From an uncultured Hungatella sp. (GTDB taxonomy: Bacteria; Bacillota; Clostridia; Lachnospirales; Lachnospiraceae), in NCBI GenBank assembly GCA_910579515.1, contig CAJTUV010000043.1:1-24116 (forward strand): a stretch of DNA of 24,116 bases. The letters are read 5' to 3'. Both the position numbers and the translations under genes were made by a program. Shown piece by piece: positions 6,857 through 14,019 of this stretch. Position 1 is the stretch's first letter. Each line of letters starts with the position of its first letter. The notes beneath the pieces are model-generated. The model saw nothing but the letters and a program-made list of their open reading frames with translations, searched no databases and had not been told where the DNA came from.

Positions 6857-7215
6857 CTTGAAAGAATTTATTAGAAGTAGTAATATAACACCAGTTTACA
6901 ACTTTTGGAACATCAGCCGCTTTTTCTTTCCATGATGATATTTTGGTCGAAAAATCCGGTAGATAGAAGGCGCCGTCTGCCTTATAGTGGTGAAACATTT
7001 TCCGTGTATTAATTTGCCAGCGCCCAGGAAACCAGGTACGAAATTGGTCAGCAAATCCAGTCAGATATAATTTTATGCAGTTTCGGGAGATTTCTCGAAA
7101 CTATTAAAAATTGTTCTGCCTTAATAAAGGACGTGTTAATCTGTGTCTGGGAAATATCAGAATGCGTTAGAATGGATATGATAGAGTTTAATAAGTTCTG
7201 ATAATAGGAGAAAGA
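6857..7215 (-). other. Intergenic stretch with possible minus-strand gene remnant and a hairpin
   Basis: The minus strand is open from 7100 leftward with protein-like content: LYLTGFADQFRTWFPGRWQI, NTRKMFHHYKADGAFYLPDF and STKISSWKEKAADVPKVVNW. It then becomes the antisense of the methyltransferase tail. I do not recognise it; it may be a fragment of a lost gene, and the in-frame ATG at 6998 has no obvious ribosome binding site. At 7079-7102 there is a 10-bp hairpin (AGTTTCGGGA / TTTCTCGAAACT, one G-T). Between 7105 and 7215 lies the presumed promoter of the two-component genes; TATGAT near 7176 is a possible -10, with no clear -35. Confidence 0.25.
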
Positions 7216-7796
7216 GTGGAAAGTATGATTTATATTGTAGACAACATATCAAATTATTTAATATATTTGTTTATAATTTATTGTGGATTTAGGCTCAGTC
7301 CAAGAAGAAACAGATTTATTATGGGTATATCTGCATTAATTGTGTTGCTTGCAGGAATTTTCAATGCATATTATGCTATCAATTCTCCGATTGTTTATAT
7401 GGTTTGGAGTGTGCTTTCCATCTGTTTGTTTTTCGAGGAGCGTTTAGGACATTTGGTTGTATTAAGTGCCGCCCTCATGTATTTTACCGGAATTATTGAT
7501 ACATTTAGTGTCATGTTGATACAGGTTATGATGATAGGCGGGGGATATAGCAGTACAGATATCGCTTGGTGGATGGAACCTGCTTATTTGCTTTCGTTCC
7601 TAATATATCTTTTGGCATACCTGCGGATTCTAAAAAACATGAAGTTTATATGTGCGATATAGAGTTCAAATACAAGTTTGCACTTTTAGTGCAGGGCAGT
7701 ATTTTTCAAATGTTTTACAATTTTGTTTTTGCATTCTTTGACGAAAATCATACGATGTATGGATGGGATGCATATGCGGTTTTTTTATCAGTATAG
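7216..7796 (+). pseudogene. AgrC/HPK10-like sensor, membrane domain, broken by two -1 shifts
   Basis: GTG 7216 has AGGAG five bases upstream. The first frame (to 7662) encodes about five hydrophobic segments (NYLIYLFIIYCGF, GISALIVLLAGIFNAYYAI, VYMVWSVLSICLFF, LGHLVVLSAALMYFTGI, PAYLLSFLIYLLAYL) and ends prematurely with FICAI. Shifting by -1 at 7632-7638 (A-AAA-AAC) continues as KKHEVYMCDIEFKYKFALLV, QGSIFQMFYNFVFAFF and ends at 7796. A second -1 shift at 7781-7787 (T-TTT-TTA) enters the kinase frame. Joined, this gives one protein of about 438 residues, which is the normal size for a polytopic quorum-type sensor. One base lost from each homopolymer run is the simplest explanation. No agrB or agrD-like gene is visible nearby, so the signal is unknown. 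Confidence 0.65.
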
Positions 7797-8530
7797 TGGG
7801 AGTTATCTATTCTGTTTTCCTTACGCTTAGCCTCGCTGTTAAAAATATACTGTCAAACAGACAGAACAAGGCACTCCAATCTTTTATGTACATGCAGAAA
7901 CAGCAGTACGATTATCAATTACAGCAGTCGGTGGCTGTGCGGCGCTTTAAACATGATCTGGTGAATCATATTGGCGTCCTTAGGGAGCTAATGAACGAAA
8001 AAAAGACAGAAGAAGCCAAAGAATACATAGATACTATCTGGAATATTCAGTATGAGTTTGATTTAAAGATTCATACCGGAGATAGTTTCATTGATGTAAT
8101 TGTTAATTATTATTTGTATTTGGCAATAAAAGGAAATATAGAGTTTGTTGTTTTGGGAAAGCTGACCGAAAAAATGCCCCTTGAGATGTTTGATATTACA
8201 ACATTGATAGGAAATATACTGCAAAATGCTGTTGAAGCAGCGATAAAAGCTGATGTTCCCAAAATACGTGTTGAATTTATAGAACATAAGAAAGAAATTT
8301 TTATTGTTGTCAGTAACAGTGTTGCTGAAAGAATCAATGCAAGAAATGATTTCTTTATGACATCGAAAAAGGATAAGGAAAATCATGGATTTGGTCTGAA
8401 AAATATCGTTTCGACTGTTGAAAAGTATCACGGTGAATGTTATATGGAATTAATTGAGGAAAATGGCGAAGCGTTGTTTAAAATTAGTATTGCTATACCA
8501 ACTGCCAAAGCAGAGGAGAAAGAGGAATGA
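7763..8530 (+). CDS. Histidine kinase part (GHKL, HPK10/AgrC type) of the broken sensor
   Basis: This frame carries the last membrane segment (FFISIVGVIYSVFLTLSLAV), a coiled linker, the phosphoacceptor box AVRRFKHDLVNHIGVLRELM (His64 in this frame, codon 7952-7954), the N-box LIGNILQNAVEAAI and the G-box HGFGLKNIVSTVEKYHG of the GHKL ATPase. Such kinases autophosphorylate on the His and pass the phosphate to a LytTR response regulator, here the next gene, whose ATG overlaps this stop (ATGA). ATG 7763 has no ribosome binding site, so the frame was probably read as the end of the 7216 gene. If it is still translated alone, it would be a poorly anchored kinase without its sensor. All catalytic motifs look intact. 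Confidence 0.8.
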   Translation: MGCICGFFISIVGVIYSVFLTLSLAVKNILSNRQNKALQSFMYMQKQQYDYQLQQSVAVRRFKHDLVNHIGVLRELMNEKKTEEAKEYIDTIWNIQYEFDLKIHTGDSFIDVIVNYYLYLAIKGNIEFVVLGKLTEKMPLEMFDITTLIGNILQNAVEAAIKADVPKIRVEFIEHKKEIFIVVSNSVAERINARNDFFMTSKKDKENHGFGLKNIVSTVEKYHGECYMELIEENGEALFKISIAIPTAKAEEKEE

Positions 8531-9231
8531 AAATAGCTATTGTAGAAGATGAAGTAGTATGGAGAGATAAGATACAGACGATTATCGAAAAATATTGCAG
8601 TAATAATAATATTTCATTTCAAATCAATTCCTATGGTAGTGGAAAAGATTTTATGAAAAATTCGGATATTGACCTGTTGTTTTTGGATATTGAACTTGCA
8701 GAGGGCGAAGATGGTTTTCAGATAGCGGAACAGTTGATGTATTGTGGAAATAAAAGTAAAATTTGTTTTCTGACTTCTCATACGGAACAGGCAAGATTAG
8801 GATATAAAGTGAATGCCTTCAGATATATAGATAAAAAGCATTTAGAAGAAATAAGTGAAGCACTTGATTCTTTCTTGAAAACAAAGATTCAGGATCGGAT
8901 TATTCCTTGTAATGATACTGGGGGGATTCGCTTAAAGATAAACTTGAATGAACTTCTTCTTGTTGAAACATATGGAAGGAAATTAAGATATCTTATGCTT
9001 GATGGAAAGGAACATTTTTGTGAAGGACAGATATCAGAAGCAGCACGAAGCTTATCCCAATTTGGCTTTTTTCAGATACATCGGTCGTATATCGTCAATT
9101 TGAAATATATTGAAAAGGTACACAGCTATGAAATTACACTTTGTAATGGATTAAAGGTAATCATTGGGAGAGCCCGTAGTAAAGAGTTTAAGAAGGAATT
9201 TTTTGAATGGAGAATGTGGTTTGATAATTGA
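8527..9231 (+). CDS. LytTR-family response regulator (AgrA-like)
   Basis: A 234-residue protein with a receiver domain (residues 1 to about 118): acidic pair VEDE at 6-9, phosphoacceptor Asp54 in LLFLDIELAEGEDGFQIAEQ, the conserved Thr/Ser of FLTSHTEQA, and Lys in RYIDKKHLEE. The LytTR DNA-binding domain follows (about 135-232), with LLVETYGRKLRYLMLDG, FFQIHRSYIVNLKYIEKVHS and VIIGRARSKEFKKEFFEW. LytTR regulators bind direct repeats upstream of target promoters. It is translationally coupled to the kinase gene. The lipoprotein gene 108 bp downstream, preceded by a 10-bp dyad, is a plausible target. The gene looks intact, unlike its sensor. Confidence 0.92.
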   Translation: MKIAIVEDEVVWRDKIQTIIEKYCSNNNISFQINSYGSGKDFMKNSDIDLLFLDIELAEGEDGFQIAEQLMYCGNKSKICFLTSHTEQARLGYKVNAFRYIDKKHLEEISEALDSFLKTKIQDRIIPCNDTGGIRLKINLNELLLVETYGRKLRYLMLDGKEHFCEGQISEAARSLSQFGFFQIHRSYIVNLKYIEKVHSYEITLCNGLKVIIGRARSKEFKKEFFEWRMWFDN

Positions 9232-9273
9232 TTTTTTGTCGTTTGCGCATATAGTATTTTTTTATCTTTTTGT

Positions 9274-9308
9274 TGTGGTATAAATAAAGCATCAAGAGTT
9301 ATACCACA
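9274..9308. promoter_or_regulatory. 10-bp inverted repeat before lipoprotein gene
   Basis: TGTGGTATAA (9274-9283) and TTATACCACA (9299-9308) are perfect inverted copies separated by 15 bases. They lie between the response-regulator stop and the lipoprotein start at 9340. They could be an operator, for the LytTR regulator or another factor, or a leader hairpin. There is no T-run after the second arm, so a terminator is unlikely. The left arm contains a TATAAA that could serve as a -10. Confidence 0.55.
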
Positions 9309-9339
9309 TACTGCTAATGTTTCACTGGAGGGAACTATT

Positions 9340-9862
9340 ATGATGAAAAAAATCTTTTTGCTGGGTTTGATATGTCTTGTTTTATTATCTGCCTGTTCTA
9401 CAAATAAGGAAACAGGATACACGGATGTTGCCCCCGTTCAAATTGAAAATACTGGCAACGATATTAATCTGCCTGAAGAAAGCACTTCTGATATATGGCA
9501 GACGTCCCCATCTGGAAAACTTCCCTGATGCACGCCCCGACTATAGTTCTTTCACAGGAGAATACTGCGATGCCAACGATGATCCAAGTCTTGAAATCCG
9601 GCTAAATGAGGATGGCTCTTATCTCATACAGATTAGCATTTTCCGTGAAATAGGATATGATGCGTGTATCGGCAGTCTATCGGAAGAAAAAATGTCTTTC
9701 ACATCCGATCAACGCGGCGGTGTAAGCGGCAGTATAACTCTTGACAATGATTTTGCGGTCGTCCAGTTTGAACAGATTGGTTATTTTGAGAACTCTAAAG
9801 TAACAACCTATTTGTTTCATAAGACATCCGACGATCCAAATATTGATGAACAACTTAATTAA
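9340..9862 (+). pseudogene. Lipoprotein, frameshifted
   Basis: ATG 9340 (GGAGGG upstream) opens a lipoprotein signal: MMKKIFLLGLICLVLLSACS, lipobox LSAC with the lipidated Cys at 19. The frame runs into a stop at 9526-9528 after TSPSGKLP. The next frame continues HLENFPDARPDYSSFTGEYC, through DGSYLIQISIFREIGYDACI to FENSKVTTYLFHKTSDD, and stops at 9862. Removing one C from the CCCC at 9506-9509 joins the two into about 173 residues. The C-terminal part has a beta-rich pattern (SGSITLDNDFAVVQFEQIGY) like many small clostridial secreted proteins with an 'FTGEY' strand. Function is unknown. Position after the two-component genes suggests a regulated extracellular product. Confidence 0.65.
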
Positions 9863-9949
9863 ACTGCAGAATTCTTACAACAGCCTTTGATTGTTGCTCC
9901 TTATCATCTAAGTGAAATTAGTAAACTTTAAAAGTAATGGAGGTTATAT

Positions 9950-10714
9950 ATGGAATATATCAGGGTTACGAGTGAAAATATAGAAAGAGAGCATATCTGT
10001 TGTGCGATTTCGAATAACAATGATATTCAAGTGTTATCAAAAAAGGCGTGGTTATCAGAGCGGTTTGAGGAAGGTTTAGTTTTTCTGAAAAGTACAGAAA
10101 GAGGAAAGTGCTTTATTGAATATATCCCTGCGGAAAATGCATGGAATCCGATTTTAGCAGAGGGTTATATGTATATTGACTGCTTGTGGGTGGCAGGTTC
10201 ATTGAAAGGTCATGGATATTCAACAGATTTATTAAATGCTTGTATTGAAGACAGTAAAAGCAAAGGAAAAAAGGGCTTGTGTATATTGGCGGCAGCAAAG
10301 AAAAAGCCATTTTTAGCAGACCCTAAATTTTTGAAATATAAAGGATTTAGGGTTAGTGATGAAGCTGATAATGGCATTCAGTTATGGTATTTGCCTTTTG
10401 AGAAAGAGGCTCAGTTGCCAATGTTTAAGGAATGTGCAAAACGTCCCCATATTGATGAGAAGGGATATGTTTTGTATTACACCAATCAGTGTCCATTTAA
10501 CGCAAAATATGTTCCTGTTATTGAAAGCATCGCAAAGGAAAAATCCGTACAGTTTAAAGCCGTTCTTTTGCAAAGTAAAGAAGAAGCACAAAATGCTCCG
10601 ACGCCAATTACAACATATGCCTTGTTTTTAAATGGTAACTATATTACAAATGAACAGATGAATGATAAAAGATTTTTGAAATTGTTGGATAATAGTAAAA
10701 GGCATTCTAGGTAG
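9950..10714 (+). CDS. yoaP: YoaP-like GNAT acetyltransferase with C-terminal YoaP domain
   Basis: A 254-residue protein. The N-terminal GNAT domain (about 1-150) includes YMYIDCLWVAGSLKGHGYST (acetyl-CoA loop K-GHGYST) and the unusual AAAKKKPFLADPKFLKYKGF region. The C-terminal domain (about 165-250) with YVLYYTNQCPFNAKYVPVIE and PTPITTYALFLNGNYITNEQ matches the YoaP-like domain, which has a thioredoxin-like CPF motif. In Bacillus subtilis yoaP is a predicted acetyltransferase of unknown substrate. The start ATG 9950 is preceded by GGAGG at a normal distance. It is AT-rich and isolated between a broken lipoprotein gene and a truncated ATPase. The family call is fairly firm; the substrate is unknown. 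Confidence 0.85.
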   Translation: MEYIRVTSENIEREHICCAISNNNDIQVLSKKAWLSERFEEGLVFLKSTERGKCFIEYIPAENAWNPILAEGYMYIDCLWVAGSLKGHGYSTDLLNACIEDSKSKGKKGLCILAAAKKKPFLADPKFLKYKGFRVSDEADNGIQLWYLPFEKEAQLPMFKECAKRPHIDEKGYVLYYTNQCPFNAKYVPVIESIAKEKSVQFKAVLLQSKEEAQNAPTPITTYALFLNGNYITNEQMNDKRFLKLLDNSKRHSR

Positions 10715-10736
10715 AATCAACAGGCAGGTGGATTTT

Positions 10737-10895
10737 ATGAGTAAAGTTATAATGATGTGTGGAGTATGCGGCTCAGGGAAAACCACTTACTCAAAGCAGA
10801 AAGAGAAGGAAGGATATATCAGACTTTCGATTGATGAGGAAATGTGGAAAAGTTACGGAATTGCTTTGCTGCGGACTGGGGCCAGCGCTCCTTGA
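10737..10895 (+). pseudogene. Truncated P-loop ATPase/kinase (AAA, zeta-toxin-like), N-terminal 45 residues
   Basis: ATG 10737 with AGGTGG upstream starts MSKVIMMCGVCGSGKTTYSK, a Walker A motif (GVCGSGKT), followed by GYIRLSIDEEMWKSYG, typical of the small ATP-binding kinases annotated as AAA ATPases or zeta-toxin-like. The homology stops near 10,862; the frame ends at 10,895 with a non-native LLRTGASAP. Beyond the break another frame reads GPALLDMLEDCPDISKDRTF and a stop at 10,942-10,944, which may be the tail of a different lost gene. I take this as the right edge of the mosaic region. Confidence 0.65.
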
Positions 10896-10925
10896 CATGC
10901 TCGAAGACTGCCCTGATATAAGCAA

Positions 10926-10954
10926 GGACAGAACCTTTAAATAAGGCTCTGTCC
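10926..10954 (+). terminator. Stem-loop without T-run
   Basis: GGACAGA (10926-10932) pairs with TCTGTCC (10948-10954); inner CCT/AGG can extend the stem. No T-tract follows, so it may be a weak terminator or a junction scar. It lies at the boundary between the mosaic region and the chromosomal backbone. Confidence 0.35.
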
Positions 10955-11000
10955 ACAGCAACTAACGACATCTCCTATATCAGTTTTGGATTTTTCAGTT

Positions 11001-11801
11001 TTATCTCCCCCAAAAATCACGTACTAATGATGGACATACACATAATGAGATTACCTTGTTATGACTTACTTCAGCGTCGTCTGTAAGATCAGCCACCTGA
11101 TTTATGCTCTGTATCCATGTCAAATCATAGCCCAAAATTGATTCCATATAATCTAATGCAAGGTTTGAGGTGACATTTAACAGATATTCCCTGTCCATAT
11201 CGCGGAAACGAATATCGCCAATCTGATCGAAATAGGTGATTGTATAGTATTGTGTATCAAAATTACTCTGGTGAAAAAGTTCTCTGCTTTTCATTAATTC
11301 TTGAGCTAATGCCAAATACAGTGGATCATTCGTGTAATCAGCTCTGACAAATTGCCTTGTGCTGTTATATAACTCAGCTTCTTTTTGTAGTCTTTCCCGT
11401 TCTTCTTCACTAGAAACACCAAATATATTAAATGTACCTTTCCAGTTATTGCTAACAGGGCGTAATGTATACCATTGTAATAAAAGCTTTTCATCCCTGC
11501 TAGGGTCATATGTAATTCCCAAAGCATTTACCTGAGCACTAATAGAAGTATCAGCTGCAGTATTTATAATAGCGCTGTCTGCAAAGGCCTGACGCCCCTC
11601 CGCTTTTCCGCAACTTAAATAATGTTGGTACAGAACGTCTTTGCCTGTTCCCAATACCGCCGCAACGTCAGGATTATTTTGTGCATAGTATTCTGCATCA
11701 AATATCGTCCCGTCCGACATGGTTTCAGGCGCCGCAAATACTGTTAAACCGTTGCTTAATACCATTACTGCTGTCATGATTGCAACTAAAGTTTTTTTCA
11801 T
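11001..11801 (-). CDS. Secreted protein with NPDV-type repeat
   Basis: On the minus strand ATG 11801 follows AAGGAG and begins a Sec signal peptide (MKKTLVAIMTAVMVLSNGLT, cleavage after VFA). Residues about 36-70 contain IFDAEYYAQNNPDVAAVLGT then YQHYLSCGKAEGRQA. This 'FDA-YYA--NPDV---G---L--HY---G--EGR' unit is common in secreted or cell-wall proteins of Clostridia; its function is not known to me. The remaining 195 residues are hydrophilic and mostly helical with no membrane anchor or sortase motif. The frame remains open upstream of the signal peptide, but those codons overlap the promoter area and are not coding. The last residues (SLCVCPSLVRDFWGR) look unlike the rest, so the natural C-terminus may have been replaced at the mosaic boundary. 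Confidence 0.75.
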   Translation of the reverse strand: MKKTLVAIMTAVMVLSNGLTVFAAPETMSDGTIFDAEYYAQNNPDVAAVLGTGKDVLYQHYLSCGKAEGRQAFADSAIINTAADTSISAQVNALGITYDPSRDEKLLLQWYTLRPVSNNWKGTFNIFGVSSEEERERLQKEAELYNSTRQFVRADYTNDPLYLALAQELMKSRELFHQSNFDTQYYTITYFDQIGDIRFRDMDREYLLNVTSNLALDYMESILGYDLTWIQSINQVADLTDDAEVSHNKVISLCVCPSLVRDFWGR

Positions 11802-11935
11802 TTCCCTGTTCTCCTTCTTGTAATATAACGTTTTTCCTATTATATCATTTCTCCGTAGATCATTCAATGCTCTAACGATTATCTGAAGTGAAAATAAAAT
11901 AAAAATAAAATTTACGAAAAAGTACAAAATTTCCC

Positions 11936-11963
11936 TTGCATTTTTTTCAAGAAGTGGTACAAT
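11936..11963 (+). promoter_or_regulatory. tRNA operon promoter
   Basis: TTGCAT (11936-11941), a 16-base spacer, and TACAAT (11958-11963) preceded by TGG (extended -10). The tRNA-Val gene starts eight bases after the -10. Confidence 0.7.
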
Positions 11964-11970
11964 AGTCAAC

Positions 11971-12043
11971 GGAGGCATAGCTCAGCTGGGAGAGCACATG
12001 CATCACACGCATGGGGTCGCAGGTTCGAGCCCTGTTGTCTCCA
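11971..12043 (+). tRNA. tRNA-Val (anticodon CAC)
   Basis: A full cloverleaf can be drawn. Acceptor GGAGGCA pairs with TGTCTCC (one G-T), discriminator A. D-stem is GCTC/GAGC. Anticodon stem CATGC/GCATG encloses ATCACAC, giving anticodon CAC (reads GTG). T-stem is GCAGG/CCTGT with TTCGAGC. The CCA is not encoded in full. It is followed by a T-run and then a second tRNA 30 bases later. Confidence 0.95.
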
Positions 12044-12073
12044 TTTTTTCAAAAAATATTATTATATCAATAC

Positions 12074-12145
12074 GGCCTCATGGTCAAGCGGTTAAGACGA
12101 CGCCCTCTCACGGCGTAAACTCGGGTTCGATTCCCGATGAGGTCA
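12074..12145 (+). tRNA. tRNA-Glu (anticodon CTC)
   Basis: Acceptor GGCCTCA pairs with TGAGGTC, discriminator A. The D-arm carries GTCAAGCGGTTAAGAC. The anticodon loop CTCTCAC within ACGCC/GGCGT gives anticodon CTC (reads GAG). T-stem TCGGG/CCCGA holds TTCGATT. The CCA is not encoded. It is 72 bases long and probably shares the promoter of tRNA-Val. Confidence 0.95.
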
Positions 12146-12149
12146 CGGA

Positions 12150-12190
12150 AACCTCTGAATAATTCTTATATAGAATATTCAGAGGTTTTT
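12150..12190 (+). terminator. Rho-independent terminator of the tRNA pair
   Basis: AACCTCTGAAT (12150-12160) pairs perfectly with ATTCAGAGGTT (12177-12187), and the T-run extends to 12190. Further A-T pairs can extend the stem inward. Confidence 0.9.
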
Positions 12191-12237
12191 CATATTATAG
12201 AATGCCTGATACATTGACGGTATGTCAGAAAAATCTG

Positions 12238-12747
12238 CTATTTTCTTTGCCTGTTTGTTCTGCGAATCACCCCACAACCAATTTTTTCACCGGAATTTCC
12301 AGAAGGCTGTGTAGAAAAGTCATCTGAATGTTGGTGAATCACCACAGAGCGGCCAAGGATTTCCGGAAGGGAGAAGCGCTTGTCATAGAAAGCCGTCCAG
12401 GAGTATCCCTGATTCGATAGAAGGGGTAAAAGGTCGCCGGAATGATTAGGATGGGAAGCGTTAGAAGGGTTATAATGATCGCCGGTATTTTGAAAGTTGT
12501 TGGAGCAGTCCCCATTTTGGTGGATGTGCATTCCGTAGAAATTCGTAGAACCTAAAACCGTGATATCAGGGAGGCCAAAGATTTCTGCTTCTACTAAAAT
12601 TCCACCGTAAGGAGTCTCATAAAATTTAACCAGGCCGCTAAGATAAGGGGCAAGGGCGTTTCCCTTTACCCAGGCCATAGCCTGAGGCTTATCGTCTTCA
12701 ATTAAGTCTGTGAATATGATTCTTGGAGTAGGGTCTTGTTTTGCCAT
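12238..12747 (-). CDS. Cu/Zn superoxide dismutase family protein
   Basis: A 169-residue minus-strand gene. All metal-ligand positions of the family can be placed: His74 and His76 in YGMHIHQNGDC, His91 in GDHYNP, His99, His102, Asp105 in SGDLL, and His138 in VVIHQHSDD. Cys81 and Cys158 fit the structural disulfide. The active-site arginine of the 'GNSG-R-ACG' motif is lysine here (GNSGEKIGCGV, Lys155). No signal peptide is present (start MAKQDPTPRIIF), so the protein would be cytoplasmic, unlike most bacterial SodC, which are exported. The enzyme would dismute superoxide to oxygen and peroxide; with the Arg-to-Lys change, activity is likely but unproven. An AGAGG ribosome binding site precedes ATG 12747. 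Rubrerythrin about 4 kb away serves the same oxidative-stress context. Confidence 0.85.
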   Translation of the reverse strand: MAKQDPTPRIIFTDLIEDDKPQAMAWVKGNALAPYLSGLVKFYETPYGGILVEAEIFGLPDITVLGSTNFYGMHIHQNGDCSNNFQNTGDHYNPSNASHPNHSGDLLPLLSNQGYSWTAFYDKRFSLPEILGRSVVIHQHSDDFSTQPSGNSGEKIGCGVIRRTNRQRK

Positions 12748-12851
12748 GTGAGATAACCTCTTGTTTTCTCTATTCTTTTTAATATATGAAAAAGAAAGAG
12801 GAATGTAAAAGATTATTCAGAAAAATTCTAGTAGGAATTTTCAAAAATGGG

Positions 12852-12860
12852 TGGTATACT
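12852..12860 (+). promoter_or_regulatory. Extended -10 promoter of trpS
   Basis: TGGTATACT gives TGN plus TATACT (12855-12860), 39 bases before the trpS start. No good -35 is visible. A short hairpin (AAAATTC 12822-12828 with GAATTTT 12835-12841) lies just upstream. No T-box leader fits in this short space. Confidence 0.55.
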
Positions 12861-12898
12861 ATAGGATACTTAAATGAAGCGAAAAGCAGGAGGACGCT

Positions 12899-13993
12899 AT
12901 GGAGAAAAATAGGAAAGTCATATTAACTGGAGACAGACCTACCGGAAAATTACATGTGGGGCATTACGTGGGCTCCTTAAAGGGCAGAGTAGAGCTTCAA
13001 AATTCAGGAAAATTTGACGAGATATTCATTATGATTGCCGATGCCCAGGCGTTGACAGACAATGCAGACAATCCAGAGAAGGTGCGTCAAAATATTATTG
13101 AGGTGGCTCTTGATTATCTTTCCTGTGGACTGGACCCAGAAAAATCCACCTTGTTTATCCAGTCCCAGATTCCAGAACTGACAGAACTGACTTTTTACTA
13201 TATGAATCTGGTGACCGTTTCCAGGCTTCAAAGGAATCCCACGGTGAAAAATGAGATTAAGATGCGCAATTTTGAGGCCAGCATTCCAGTAGGATTTTTT
13301 GCTTATCCGATCAGTCAGGCTTCAGATATTACGGCGTTTAAAGCGACTACGGTTCCTGTAGGAGAGGATCAGCTTCCTATGATTGAGCAGACCAGGGAGA
13401 TTGTAAGAAGCTTCAATCACATTTATGGAGAGGTGTTGGTTGAACCAGATGTTCTTTTGCCAGATAATAAAGCGTGCTTAAGACTTCCGGGAATTGACGG
13501 CAAGGCCAAGATGAGTAAATCTTTAAATAACTGCATCTATCTGTCAGACTCAGAAGAAGATGTGAAGAAGAAGATTATGAGCATGTTCACGGATCCGAAT
13601 CATCTTCGGGTTCAGGACCCGGGATGTGTGGAGGGAAATCCGGTATTTATTTATTTGGACGCCTTCTGTCGGGACGAGCATTTTGAGAAATTCTGGCCAG
13701 ATTATAAAAATTTAGACGAGCTGAAGGCTCATTATACCAGAGGCGGTTTGGGAGACGTCAAGGTAAAACGGTTCTTAAATGAGGTGATTCAGACAGAATT
13801 GGAACCAATTCGCCTTCGCAGGAAGGAATATGAGAAGAATATTCCGCAAGTATACCAGATTTTACAGCAGGGAAGTATTCGTGCTAAACAGGTGGCGGCC
13901 GAGACCTTAGCAGAGGTAAAGGCGGCTATGAAGATCAACTACTTTGATGATCAAGAGCTGATTCAGAGTCAGGCGCAGCGGTTTGGCGAATAA
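12899..13993 (+). CDS. trpS: Tryptophan-tRNA ligase
   Basis: A 364-residue class I aminoacyl-tRNA synthetase that charges tRNA-Trp with tryptophan using ATP. The HIGH-type motif is in ILTGDRPTGKLHVGHYVGSL (HVGH at 19-22) and the KMSKS motif is exact in GKAKMSKSL (204-208). Other family segments are MIADAQALTDNADNPEKVRQ, the dimer/Trp-pocket region FFAYPISQASDITAFKATTV, and GEDQLPMIEQTREIVRSFN. It is slightly longer than the 330-residue Bacillus enzyme, as in many clostridial homologues. AGGAGG lies five bases before ATG 12899. The D,D-carboxypeptidase gene starts 26 bases downstream and may be read from the same transcript. Confidence 0.97.
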   Translation: MEKNRKVILTGDRPTGKLHVGHYVGSLKGRVELQNSGKFDEIFIMIADAQALTDNADNPEKVRQNIIEVALDYLSCGLDPEKSTLFIQSQIPELTELTFYYMNLVTVSRLQRNPTVKNEIKMRNFEASIPVGFFAYPISQASDITAFKATTVPVGEDQLPMIEQTREIVRSFNHIYGEVLVEPDVLLPDNKACLRLPGIDGKAKMSKSLNNCIYLSDSEEDVKKKIMSMFTDPNHLRVQDPGCVEGNPVFIYLDAFCRDEHFEKFWPDYKNLDELKAHYTRGGLGDVKVKRFLNEVIQTELEPIRLRRKEYEKNIPQVYQILQQGSIRAKQVAAETLAEVKAAMKINYFDDQELIQSQAQRFGE

Positions 13994-14019
13994 AGAAGTA
14001 CGAAAGGAATTAATACGAT

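Noticed and set aside
7105..7215. AgrD-like peptide gene before the sensor
   Set aside because: No short frame with a ribosome binding site and a Cys-containing core followed by a charged tail is present.
11802..11978. N-terminal extension of the secreted protein
   Set aside because: The frame is open, but it covers the promoter area and the tRNA start, and the signal peptide with its ribosome binding site begins at 11801.
12061..12190. Attachment-site duplication at the tRNA-Glu 3' end
   Set aside because: I found no second copy of the tRNA 3' end elsewhere in the window.
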